From contig JAZRQY010000001.1 of NCBI GenBank assembly GCA_045650185.1, positions 1 through 64,000 of the forward strand: DNA of 64,000 nt, written 5' to 3'. Of the stretch, positions 16,501 to 23,672 are shown piece by piece. The translations under genes were made by a program, and so were the position numbers. The notes beneath the pieces are model-generated. The model saw only the letters and a list, made by a program, of their open reading frames with translations. It was not told the DNA's origin and did no database searches. How positions within the stretch are numbered: the first letter of the stretch is position 1; every line of letters starts with the position of its first letter. This stretch comes from Scatosoma sp045650185 (lineage in GTDB: Bacteria > Bacillota > Clostridia > Christensenellales > Borkfalkiaceae).

Positions 16501-17631
16501 GTGATTTCCGACCTTGGCATTGATTGTCAGGTAGTGGATAGGCTGTCTGCGACCGATACCGTGAAGAAATTGATGGACGAGGGCAAAATTGACTACGTCG
16601 TCTACACGGGCAAGACGGACATCGAATCGATCAACGACTTCATCAATTTGCATCACCACGCAATTTTGTTGGGGATTACGGTGCTTACCGCTTTGGATAC
16701 GGCAAACGCTTTGGCGGATATCATCGCAAGTAGATTTACCGAGGACAACACCGAGCTTGTAGACATCAACGCTCTGCGTACGGAGAAATTAAAGCTTGTG
16801 TTTACGAAGATGCAGTCGTGCGGAAACGATTACATCGTTTTCGATAACCGCGACGGCAAGATTACTTGCCCTGAATCAATTGCGGTCAACTACGTTATCC
16901 CTCATTTTGGGATCGGCGGTGACGGCATCGTCCTCATCGAAAACTCCACGGTGGCAGATGCGAAGATGCGTGTGTTTAACAAGGACGGCTCGGAGGTGGA
17001 AATCGGCGGCAACGCAATCCGTATGGTGGGTAAGTACCTCTACGAGAAGGGGATTGTCCAAAAGCGTGAAATGACGGTGGAAACGCTGAGCAGCGTTTAC
17101 AAGGTCAAGGTCTATTCCATGACGGGTAAGGTCAACTTCGCAGGCGTAAGTTTTGGAAAGGCTCGTCTTGCCGGCAAACAAATTCCTTGCATTTGGGACG
17201 AAGAAAAGATTATCGAAAAGCCGATTACAGTTGCAGGCAAAGAATACAAGGCGACCTTGGTCAACGTAGGTAACCCTCATTGCGTTGTCTTTACGGACAA
17301 GGTAGATGCGGTAGACCTTTCTGTGGTAGGGCCTGAGTTTGAAACGCATGAGGCGTTCCCTGTAGGCGTGAACACAGAATTTGTACGTGTCGTAAACCGT
17401 ATGACACTCAAAATGCGCGTATGGGAAAGAAAGAACGGTGAAACGTGGTCGTGTGGTACTGGTGCGGCGGCAGCAGTCGTTGCGGCGGTGCTGAACGGTT
17501 ATTGCGACTATGATACGAATATCATGGTAAAACTTCGTGGCGGCGACTTGACCGTCAACTATCACGCAAATGGCGAGGTAGAGGTATTCGGTGGGGTTAA
17601 GACCGTATACGAAGGTATGTTTGAAATTTAA
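13573..17631 (+). CDS. carB-dapF: Carbamoyl-phosphate synthase large subunit fused to a DapF-type domain
   Basis: A 1352-residue protein. Residues 1-1073 are a complete CarB: the first ATP-grasp half (RPAYTLGGAGGG, ENVDPVGIHTGDSI, EVNPRVSRSSALASKATG), the oligomerisation region, the second half (IEFDYSSVHC, RPSYVIGGQNM, EVNPRASRTVP) and a C-terminal MGS allosteric domain. From residue 1076 a full diaminopimelate-epimerase-like domain follows in frame (FTKMQSCGNDYIVFD, GIGGDG, VGNPHCVVF, WSCGTGAAAAV). The epimerase needs two cysteines. The second is present (Cys1294), but the first, in CGNG, is Gly1145 (EIGGNAIRM). A GTG at 16798 with GGAG 12 nt upstream could start a separate DapF chain. CarB makes carbamoyl phosphate from bicarbonate, ATP and ammonia; the role of the added domain is unknown. 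Confidence 0.95.
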   Translation: MPKRSDIKKVLVIGSGPIVIGQAAEFDYAGAQACRVLKSEGVNVVLCNSNPATIMTDKALADEIYLEPLTEESLKRIIIKEKPDSLLASLGGQTGLTMGCKLAKSGFLAQHGVKLIGTKLDAIDRSEDRELFKETMEKIQQPCVPSDIAYTVEECVEIANRLKYPVIIRPAYTLGGAGGGVAYNEEELRLISHNGLMLSPITQVLIEKYIAGWKEIEFEVLRDSAGNVLTVCSMENVDPVGIHTGDSIVVAPAVTLSCKEYNMLRSSALAIITELGIEGGCNVQFALNPDSFEYSVIEVNPRVSRSSALASKATGFPIAKVTTKIALGYTLDEIRNDVTGTSFACVEPTIDYLVVKMPKWPFDKFLYAKRQLGTRMKATGEVMSIGTSFEMAMMKAVRGAEISTSTMNYKKFKDWTKEELLAQLHEMTDERIFAVYAALKKGVSVDEVFNATKIDRWFLHKFLNLIAYEQRLESGEELTEELYAEGKRLGYLDKDIAAFAKQDCPTRKKAVYKMVDTCAAEIAAKTPYFYSTFDEWEHDEAKPFVDKSEKKRIVVIGSGPIRIGQGIEFDYSSVHCVWTLKELGYEVVIINNNPETVSTDFDTADRLYFEPLTPEDVQHVLDVEKPYGVIITFGGQTAINLCSYFDTHGIRILGTSADSVDRAEDRERFEALLEKYSIPRPKAITVMTKAEALAAAEKLEYPVLLRPSYVIGGQNMTIAFTEEDVCRYMDVILAQGIENPVLCDKYLMGAELEVDAISDGKDVLIPGIMQHIERTGIHSGDSIAVYPPYNLDDAMLEKIIEVSTQLALELKTKGLINIQYLIYRGQLYVIEVNPRASRTVPYISKVTGVPMVELATKIIIGENLKDLGFGTGLYPSSPYVAVKVPVFSFEKLNDVNSQLGPQMKSTGEVLGIGKTIEEAMFKGLVSAGFKMCHPSERRPVGVYMTVNDQDKLELLSIAKKFADLGCTMYATKGTAKVISDLGIDCQVVDRLSATDTVKKLMDEGKIDYVVYTGKTDIESINDFINLHHHAILLGITVLTALDTANALADIIASRFTEDNTELVDINALRTEKLKLVFTKMQSCGNDYIVFDNRDGKITCPESIAVNYVIPHFGIGGDGIVLIENSTVADAKMRVFNKDGSEVEIGGNAIRMVGKYLYEKGIVQKREMTVETLSSVYKVKVYSMTGKVNFAGVSFGKARLAGKQIPCIWDEEKIIEKPITVAGKEYKATLVNVGNPHCVVFTDKVDAVDLSVVGPEFETHEAFPVGVNTEFVRVVNRMTLKMRVWERKNGETWSCGTGAAAAVVAAVLNGYCDYDTNIMVKLRGGDLTVNYHANGEVEVFGGVKTVYEGMFEI

Positions 17632-17907
17632 CCAAAGCAATACAATCCGAACCTGCCCAAAAGTCGTCTTTTGAACGCTTTATGGCTTGTCGTCATCATA
17701 ATACTTTGGTATAATTTCTTCCTTCGCACCAAAAATCATTTCAAAATTCTTCCTTTTGGGTGCGAAGCAATTTTATAGCGAGAAAATTTTTGTTCTTCTA
17801 CAAGGCGAAAGCCGCAGGTAAACCCGACGGTTTATCAAGGGTTTCAACGAAGTAGCAGGCAAAATTTACCGCTAAAAATCTTGGTTCGGATTATATTGTT
17901 TTGGTTA
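17629..17907. other. Inverted-repeat element, MITE or structured RNA
   Basis: TAACCAAAGCAATACAATCC... at 17629-17653 is matched as inverted repeat by 17883-17907 (23 of 25 positions). The left arm includes the stop codon of carB-dapF; the right arm ends just before the AGGAGG of the next gene. TA flanks both ends outside an ACCAAA...TTTGGT core, as for TA-targeting MITEs. Inside are a 9-bp stem CTTCGCACC / GGTGCGAAG (17722-17730 with 17759-17767), a hairpin CAAAAG-TCGT-CTTTTG, a GGC-GAAA-GCC tetraloop hairpin near 17804, TAAACC-CGAC-GGTTTA, and CCTGC (17653-17657) pairing with GCAGG (17855-17859). A promoter-like TTGTCG/TATAAT (17687-17715) points right. No coding sequence is evident. Confidence 0.7.
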
Positions 17908-17920
17908 GGAGGAAACAATA

Positions 17921-18544
17921 GTGGCAGTAGATGCTTTTTACGAAGAAAGCGCAGTAAACTCAAACGAAAAGAAACAATCGTTGTATTATACGATCTTCTT
18001 TGTTGCGCAAATCGTCTTTATCGTTTTATCCGTGGTTTGGGGTTGGTTTGGTTTTAACTTTATTTTAGAAGTACCCATCAACGGAAAAACGATTGTGGAC
18101 GTCTTGCCGAGCTGGATATTCTTTGCTTTGTTCCTTGCGTCCTTTATCGTTGGCGCAGTTCTGTTTGCGATATTCAAAAAGCGCTTTAACGTCAGCTTTG
18201 ACTATTCGTGTGTGTATGGCGAGCTCCGTGTTTCGAAGGTTTTCAACCAAAAAAAGCGAAAACTCGTTTGTCGTATCGAGCCGAATTCTATTTTGCAGGT
18301 AGGCGATATGGAAAGTAGCTCCTATGACCTATTGCAAGCGACGGCAGGCGTAAAAGAAGTGGTATGTACCCCGAATATGACGGCGGGCAGCGGTAAGTTT
18401 TTCTTATACGTTTACGCGGTGGACGAGGGAGAAAAGAAGCTCTTTTTACTCGAATGTCGCGAGGCGTTGCTCATCAATCTTATGCAGTATTTGCGCCGTG
18501 ATATTTTGGATAGAGAGTACGTCCCTCAAGATAAAAAGATGTAG
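17921..18544 (+). CDS. Small membrane protein of unknown function (possibly DUF6106-like)
   Basis: A 207-residue protein starting at a GTG with AGGAGG upstream. It has a short N-terminus (MAVDAFYEESAV), two membrane segments (around residues 22-46 and 62-86) and a cytoplasmic domain of about 115 residues with an NPDxF-free, beta-rich look (VYGELRVSKVFNQKKRKLVCRI). The start resembles DUF6106-type proteins of gut Clostridia, but this is from memory and uncertain. It is 3 bp from the cysteine desulfurase gene, so it is co-transcribed with nifS-like and thiI. No function can be assigned. Confidence 0.65.
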   Translation: MAVDAFYEESAVNSNEKKQSLYYTIFFVAQIVFIVLSVVWGWFGFNFILEVPINGKTIVDVLPSWIFFALFLASFIVGAVLFAIFKKRFNVSFDYSCVYGELRVSKVFNQKKRKLVCRIEPNSILQVGDMESSSYDLLQATAGVKEVVCTPNMTAGSGKFFLYVYAVDEGEKKLFLLECREALLINLMQYLRRDILDREYVPQDKKM

Positions 18545-18547
18545 CCT

Positions 18548-19681
18548 ATGATTTATTTAGACAATGCGGCAACCACCAAGCCCAACGAACGGGCAATGTC
18601 GCGCGCGCAAAATTTTATAACGGAACGGTACTTTAATCCTTCCGCAAAATACCGTGAGGGGTATGCTTTGCAGGGCGAGCTGAAATCGGCGCGCTCCTCT
18701 TTGCTTTCTGCGGTTGCCGATCCTACGGCGTTTGAATGTGTGTTTACCTCCTGCGGTACGGAATCGGACAATCAGGCAATTTTCTCGTTTGCAAGGCGTG
18801 GCAACGCCGTTACGACGGCTGGCGAGCATTCTGCGGTGTCCGTTTGCTTTGCAGAGTTAAAACAATGTGGCGTGGAGAGTAGGATTGCTCCTTTACAAAA
18901 AGACGGCAGGGTGGACGTAGAAAAGTTGCTCGCTCTTATTGACGAAAAGACTTCGTTCGTGTCCGTTATGCACGTCAACAACGAAACGGGGGCAATCAAT
19001 GATATCAATGCCATCGCAAAGCGCGTTAAGGCGAAAAATCCACGCGTGATTTTTCACAGCGACGGCGTGCAGGCGTATGGGAAAATCCCGTTCAAGCTGG
19101 CAAGAGAGGTGGATTTGTATTCCGTCAGCGCGCATAAGTTGGGCGGATTGAAGGGCGTGGGCGCTTTGATTAAACGCAAGAGCCTCGTCTTGCCTGCCTA
19201 TATTTACGGTGGCGGTCAAGAGCGCGGTTTGCGTAGCGGCACGGAAAACGTCTTTGGGATTATGTCCTTTGCCTATGCGGCGGAGGAGAAGTTTGCTACG
19301 ATTCGTCAGGATTACGAACGGATTAAGGGATATCGCGAGGCGTTTTGGTCGGCGCTCAATCCTGAGCACTTTGATCGTATTTCTGCCGAGGAGGGGTCGC
19401 CGTACATATTGACCCTTTCAGCAAAAGGTTTGCGTGGCGAAATCGTTTTGCATATGGCAGAGGATAAAGGACTGCTTATTGGTACGGGCTCTGCTTGTTC
19501 GTCGAACGCGAAAACTCGGTATAACAAGGTCGTTTTGGCGATGGGGTATAGCGAGCAGGTTGCAGACGGCGCAATTCGTATCAGTTTTTCCGTCGATACT
19601 ACCGAGGCTGAGGTAGAGGCTGCGGCGGCAATTTTGACGGCGGTAGTCAATGAACTTAGAAAGAGAATGAACATAGCCTAA
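18548..19681 (+). CDS. Cysteine desulfurase, NifS/IscS type
   Basis: A 377-residue PLP enzyme that takes sulfur from cysteine as a persulfide. Signatures are YLDNAATTKPN at the start, the PLP-lysine region SVSAHKLGGLKGVGAL, RSGTENV and the catalytic cysteine loop GTGSACSSNAKTR. It lies 18 bp upstream of thiI; in Firmicutes such pairs supply sulfur for 4-thiouridine in tRNA and sometimes thiamine. The enzyme may also serve MnmA at 4 kb. No iscU/sufU gene is adjacent, which favours a tRNA-thiolation role. Confidence 0.94.
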   Translation: MIYLDNAATTKPNERAMSRAQNFITERYFNPSAKYREGYALQGELKSARSSLLSAVADPTAFECVFTSCGTESDNQAIFSFARRGNAVTTAGEHSAVSVCFAELKQCGVESRIAPLQKDGRVDVEKLLALIDEKTSFVSVMHVNNETGAINDINAIAKRVKAKNPRVIFHSDGVQAYGKIPFKLAREVDLYSVSAHKLGGLKGVGALIKRKSLVLPAYIYGGGQERGLRSGTENVFGIMSFAYAAEEKFATIRQDYERIKGYREAFWSALNPEHFDRISAEEGSPYILTLSAKGLRGEIVLHMAEDKGLLIGTGSACSSNAKTRYNKVVLAMGYSEQVADGAIRISFSVDTTEAEVEAAAAILTAVVNELRKRMNIA

Positions 19682-19699
19682 CTGGCGAGAGGAAGAAAT

Positions 19700-20854
19700 A
19701 TGAAAAGAGCAATTATTATCCGCTATGCGGAACTGTTTTTGAAGAAGAAAAACAGAGGGTACTTTGAAACGATTTTTGAAAACAATATGAAAAAAGCCCT
19801 GGAAGGGCTTACTTTCGAACTGCACAAAAATAGTGGCAGATATATCATTGACGGGTTCGAAGAATACGATATCGACGAAATCGTAGAGCGCTTAAAAAAG
19901 GTGTTCGGCTTGCATACCTTGTCCGTTGCGTATATCACTACGGCGGATATGGACGGCATGTTGGAGGCGGCGTTGCTTGTTTGCCCTGAAAGCGGTACTT
20001 TTAAGGTGGAATCGCACCGTGGGGATAAGCGCTATCCGATGACCTCGGTGGAAATTAGTCGAGTGCTTGGCGGAAAAATCCTTGCGGCTCGTCATCAACT
20101 GAAGGTTGACGTGCACAACCCCGACAGAACGGTCTGCGTGGATGTTCGCGAGGGGGGTACTGCGCTCGTTTTCGGCGAATATATCGAGGGTGCAAACGGT
20201 ATGCCCGTCGGGACGGCAGGCAAGGGCTTGCTGCTGATTTCTGGTGGTATTGACAGCCCCGTTGCTGGGCATATGATTGCAAAGCGCGGTATGCGTGTGG
20301 AAACCTTGCATTTCCACAGCTATCCGTACACGAACGACCAAGCGAAGGACAAGGTCATCGACCTTGCTAAAATCTTGTCGCAGTATACGGGCGTTACGAA
20401 ATTGCACACCATCAGCGTGACCCATATCCAAGAGGAAATTCACGAAAAATGCAAACCGGAGTTGATGATAACCCTTCTTCGTCGGTTTATGTTCAGAATT
20501 GCGGAACGGCACGCTTTGCGTATCGGGGCGCAATGCTTGATTACGGGGGAGAGCTTGGGTCAGGTTGCCAGCCAGACGATTGAGGGCATGACCTCGTCGA
20601 ATTCGGTTGTGGAAAAGTTGCCCATTCTTCGTCCGTTGGTGGGCTTTGACAAGAATGAAATTATTGATAGATCGGTGAAAATTGGTACGTATGAAACGTC
20701 GATTTTGCCCTATGAGGATTGTTGCACCGTCTTTTTGCCCGAATTCCCTGCCATTCGTCCGAAATTGAAGGACATTTTGGCGGAAGAGGCAAAGTTGGAC
20801 GTAGAGGGGCTTATCAAAGAGGCGTTTGCTTCCTTGGAGAAGATTGAATTTTGA
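19700..20854 (+). CDS. thiI: tRNA 4-thiouridine synthetase ThiI
   Basis: A 384-residue protein with an N-terminal NFLD/THUMP region, the PP-loop SGGIDSPVAG, and the AANH C-terminal domain ending near LPYEDCCTVFLPEFP. The rhodanese extension of the E. coli protein is absent, as is usual in Firmicutes, where a dedicated NifS-type partner delivers sulfur. That partner is the gene just upstream. The AGGAAG ribosome binding site supports the ATG at 19700. Confidence 0.95.
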   Translation: MKRAIIIRYAELFLKKKNRGYFETIFENNMKKALEGLTFELHKNSGRYIIDGFEEYDIDEIVERLKKVFGLHTLSVAYITTADMDGMLEAALLVCPESGTFKVESHRGDKRYPMTSVEISRVLGGKILAARHQLKVDVHNPDRTVCVDVREGGTALVFGEYIEGANGMPVGTAGKGLLLISGGIDSPVAGHMIAKRGMRVETLHFHSYPYTNDQAKDKVIDLAKILSQYTGVTKLHTISVTHIQEEIHEKCKPELMITLLRRFMFRIAERHALRIGAQCLITGESLGQVASQTIEGMTSSNSVVEKLPILRPLVGFDKNEIIDRSVKIGTYETSILPYEDCCTVFLPEFPAIRPKLKDILAEEAKLDVEGLIKEAFASLEKIEF

Positions 20855-20878
20855 TTTTTACGCAGGTAGAAGATAGGT

Positions 20879-21877
20879 ATGATTAGTTTTTTTGACGTAT
20901 TTATTACGGTGTTGTTTCTGCTCTTACTCACCGTTCCGGGGTTTATTTTGGCTAAGGCGAAAATGTTGCCTCAATCGGCGAGTGAAGTTTTGTCGGTAAT
21001 CGTATTGTACGGTTGTCAGCCGATTTTGGTGTTTACAAGCTTTCAGGGTTGCTCGTTCGATGCTGAAATTGCAATCAATATGTTGATCGTTGCAGGGTTT
21101 GCGCTTCTTGCGCATTTGCTCATGTTTGCGGTTGCGAAATTGGTCTTTATCAAATGGGAAAAGGACGATAAGGTCAAGACGGTAAAGTATTTGAGCGCAT
21201 TTTCCAACTGCGCCTTTATGGGATTGCCGTTCTTGCAGTCCCTGTTTACGGAACCTTCCTTGCAGTCAGAGCTGATTATTTATTGCGCCGTCGTGCTTGC
21301 GGTCTTCAATATTTTGACTTGGACGTTTGGCGTGTACATCATGACGGGGGATAAGAAGCAAATTTCCTTAAAAAAGGTGGTATTAAATCCCGTAATTATC
21401 GCCGTTGCTTTCAGTTTGATTGTATTTTTTGTCGCTCCCGATAGACTTGTGAATCTCGCGGTAGCGGGGACGGCTATGGATACTGTCCTGGAAAAATTGA
21501 TGGCTTCTTTGGGCTACATATCAAATATAGTTACCCCTCTTTCAATGTTTGTCATCGGTATTCGATTGTCGAATATACGCGTTAGTCAGCTGTTAACGGA
21601 TAAGTGGGCGTACATTACGACGGGTATGAAATTGGTGGTAATGTCCTTCCTTACGATTTTCTTAGTGGCGTTCTTGCCGATTGACGCTACGATTAAGTAT
21701 ACGATTTTCTTCCTTTTGGCGATGCCGAGCGCAGCCAGCGGGGCAATGATGGCGGTAAAATTCGGCAAAGATGGGGATTTTGCCTCAGTCTGCGTCGTTC
21801 TGTCTACTATCTGTTCGATTGTCACGTTGCCGTTGCTGTACTTATTTATGAATTCGGTACTGGGAATTACGCTTTAA
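20879..21877 (+). CDS. Auxin efflux carrier (AEC) family transporter
   Basis: A 332-residue protein with about ten membrane segments. It has the family hallmarks of a conserved N-terminal FLLLLTVPGFILAKA helix, SNCAFMGLPFLQSLF and a C-terminal MPSAASGAMMAVKFGKDGDFAS segment. Bacterial members transport organic acids such as malate. It follows thiI by 24 bp and may be co-transcribed, but a functional link is not evident. Confidence 0.9.
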   Translation: MISFFDVFITVLFLLLLTVPGFILAKAKMLPQSASEVLSVIVLYGCQPILVFTSFQGCSFDAEIAINMLIVAGFALLAHLLMFAVAKLVFIKWEKDDKVKTVKYLSAFSNCAFMGLPFLQSLFTEPSLQSELIIYCAVVLAVFNILTWTFGVYIMTGDKKQISLKKVVLNPVIIAVAFSLIVFFVAPDRLVNLAVAGTAMDTVLEKLMASLGYISNIVTPLSMFVIGIRLSNIRVSQLLTDKWAYITTGMKLVVMSFLTIFLVAFLPIDATIKYTIFFLLAMPSAASGAMMAVKFGKDGDFASVCVVLSTICSIVTLPLLYLFMNSVLGITL

Positions 21878-21888
21878 GGGAATTAAGT

Positions 21889-21921
21889 AAAAAAACAACT
21901 CCCACCACAAAGTGATGGGAG
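21889..21921 (-). terminator. Terminator of tRNA-Trp
   Basis: On the minus strand a 10-bp stem (CTCCCATCAC / GTGGTGGGAG) is followed by TTGTTTTTTT. The same hairpin closes the plus-strand unit less well. Confidence 0.85.
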
Positions 21922-21925
21922 CTAT

Positions 21926-21999
21926 TGGCAGGGGAAATAAGACTTGAACTCATCTCATTGGTTTTGGAGACCAAGGCACAACCTCTATACCATTCCCCT
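21926..21999 (-). tRNA. tRNA-Trp (anticodon CCA)
   Basis: Acceptor stem AGGGGAA / TTCCCCT, anticodon stem-loop TTGGT-CTCCAAA-ACCAA, T-arm ATGAG-TTCAAGT-CTTAT, discriminator G and an encoded CCA end. Confidence 0.93.
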
Positions 22000-22108
22000 A
22001 AATAACGAGGCTATTATATAACAAAAAAAAGCTTTTGTCAATTGTTTTTCGTAGGAAATAAGAGGAATTTTTCCTTTTCTATAAATTCGACGACGGTAAG
22101 AGGTAATT

Positions 22109-22576
22109 ATGAAAAAAGAAGTAATTTTATATACAGACGGAGCGTGTTCGGGGAATCCGGGGCTTGGCGGTTACGGCGGAATTTTGATGTACGGCGAGCA
22201 TAAGCGTGAATATTCTGCAGCTGTGGTAGATACAACGAATAATCGCATGGAAGTGTTGGCGGTTATCGAGGGGTTGAAACGCTTGAAATATCCATGCAAG
22301 GTCAGTGTCTACAGCGACTCTGCTTATACGGTCAACGCTTTCGAGCAGGGCTGGATTTACGCGTGGAAGAAAAGCGGTTGGAAAAAAGCTGACAAAAAAC
22401 CCGTTTTAAACGCAGACCTCTGGGAAGAATTGTACAACTTGACCCAGTTGCACGAAGTGGTATTCATCAAAGTGCAAGGGCACGCGGACAACGAATTCAA
22501 TAATCGTTGCGACAAGCTTGCAACGGGCGCGATTGCCGAATATCGAAAGGAGCACCCTGAAGATTTTTTAGTATAG
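22109..22576 (+). CDS. rnhA: Ribonuclease HI
   Basis: A 155-residue protein that cleaves RNA in RNA-DNA hybrids. The catalytic carboxylates are visible: Asp in LYTDGACSGNPG, Glu in NNRMEVLAV, Asp in VYSDSAYTVNA and Asp in NNRCDKLAT, with the basic handle region GWIYAWKKSGWKKADKK. Ribosome binding site GAGGT. It is followed closely by a VTT membrane protein gene. Confidence 0.96.
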   Translation: MKKEVILYTDGACSGNPGLGGYGGILMYGEHKREYSAAVVDTTNNRMEVLAVIEGLKRLKYPCKVSVYSDSAYTVNAFEQGWIYAWKKSGWKKADKKPVLNADLWEELYNLTQLHEVVFIKVQGHADNEFNNRCDKLATGAIAEYRKEHPEDFLV

Positions 22577-22604
22577 TTTTCTTATTTAATCGCATACTGT
22601 TCGT

Positions 22605-23525
22605 ATGGCAAAGCAAGTGAGAGAGAAACAACAAAACAGAACGAGTATTTGGAAACAGTTGCTCGTTCTGTTTTTTCTTGGTGGGATACTTCTTTCTTTA
22701 CAAATTCTCGTTCTTAGCCGTCTATCCGTGCCGATTGTACAAAAGCACCAAGCTGCAATCGTATTTTTATCCTGCCTGATACTTTTGCTCGTAATGGTTG
22801 CGGCGGTGTTGTTTTTAATCAAGGGCAAGCAATCCATCTACCGCACGCTACTTTCGGGACTATTTTTGTGGCTGTTTTTCTTGGTGGTTTTAGGGATAGC
22901 AGAATGGACTGATTTCATCACCATTTTACAAAGCCAAGAACTATATCGTGATTTCTTAATGAAAACGGGCGCGTATATGCCCTATATATTCATCGGCTTA
23001 CAGATTGTGCAAGTCTTGTTTTTGCCGATACCTGCGGTTTTGAGCATTCTTGCAGGTATTCAGCTATTCGGTGCGTTCCTTGCGGCAATATACAGCTTTA
23101 TAGGCAGCGTTTTAGGCTCGCTTATTGCCTTTGGAGTGGGAAGAAAATGGGGCAATAAAGCGGTGTCTTGGATTGTGGGGGAAGAAACTCTTTCTGCTTG
23201 GCAGAACCGCATTAAGGGGAAGGACAATCTTTTGTTGACTGCGATGTTCATCTTACCCTTTTTCCCTGACGATATTTTGTGCTTTGTCGCCGGGGTATCG
23301 ACGATGTCAACAAGGTACTTTGTCGTAATGATATTATGCGCGCGTGCGGCGGCTGTGTTTGTTACGGTGTATTCGATTTCTTTCATTCCCTTTAACACTT
23401 GGTGGGGGCTTGCAATTTGGGGCGCGGTCTTCATTGTTATCTCTGTTCTATTTGTTTTTCTATATAAAAACATAGATAAAGTGGGGGAATATTTGGATAA
23501 AAAAAGGAGAAAGAATAGGCGCTGA
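22605..23525 (+). CDS. VTT-domain (TVP38/DedA-like) membrane protein
   Basis: A 306-residue protein with about six to seven membrane segments. The VTT/SNARE-associated core spans residues about 120-260 and includes LPIPAVLSILAGIQLFG, GSLIAFGVGRKWG and FPDDILCFVAGVSTM. Some members are lipid scramblases. The C-terminus is strongly basic (KKRRKNRR). The N-terminus has two extra helices before the core. No classical ribosome binding site precedes the ATG at 22605, so the start is less certain. Confidence 0.85.
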   Translation: MAKQVREKQQNRTSIWKQLLVLFFLGGILLSLQILVLSRLSVPIVQKHQAAIVFLSCLILLLVMVAAVLFLIKGKQSIYRTLLSGLFLWLFFLVVLGIAEWTDFITILQSQELYRDFLMKTGAYMPYIFIGLQIVQVLFLPIPAVLSILAGIQLFGAFLAAIYSFIGSVLGSLIAFGVGRKWGNKAVSWIVGEETLSAWQNRIKGKDNLLLTAMFILPFFPDDILCFVAGVSTMSTRYFVVMILCARAAAVFVTVYSISFIPFNTWWGLAIWGAVFIVISVLFVFLYKNIDKVGEYLDKKRRKNRR

Positions 23526-23588
23526 GTGTGAAAAAATGCACGGCGCCAATTTTTTTATAAAAAAATGCATTTTTTTTAAATCATACTA

Positions 23589-23617
23589 TTGCAATTTTAA
23601 ATTATTTATTGTATAAT
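23589..23617 (+). promoter_or_regulatory. Promoter of the carboxyltransferase cluster
   Basis: TTGCAA at 23589-23594 and TATAAT at 23612-23617 with a 17-bp spacer, about 55 bp before the first gene of the five-gene cluster. Confidence 0.78.
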
Positions 23618-23672
23618 GTTAATCGGTGAAAATGGTGATAAAATACAAACTCACCTAAATGTTTAAGGAGCT

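Noticed and set aside
17629..17907. RNase P, tmRNA or SRP RNA
   Set aside because: None of the conserved sequence blocks of these RNAs could be found in the element.
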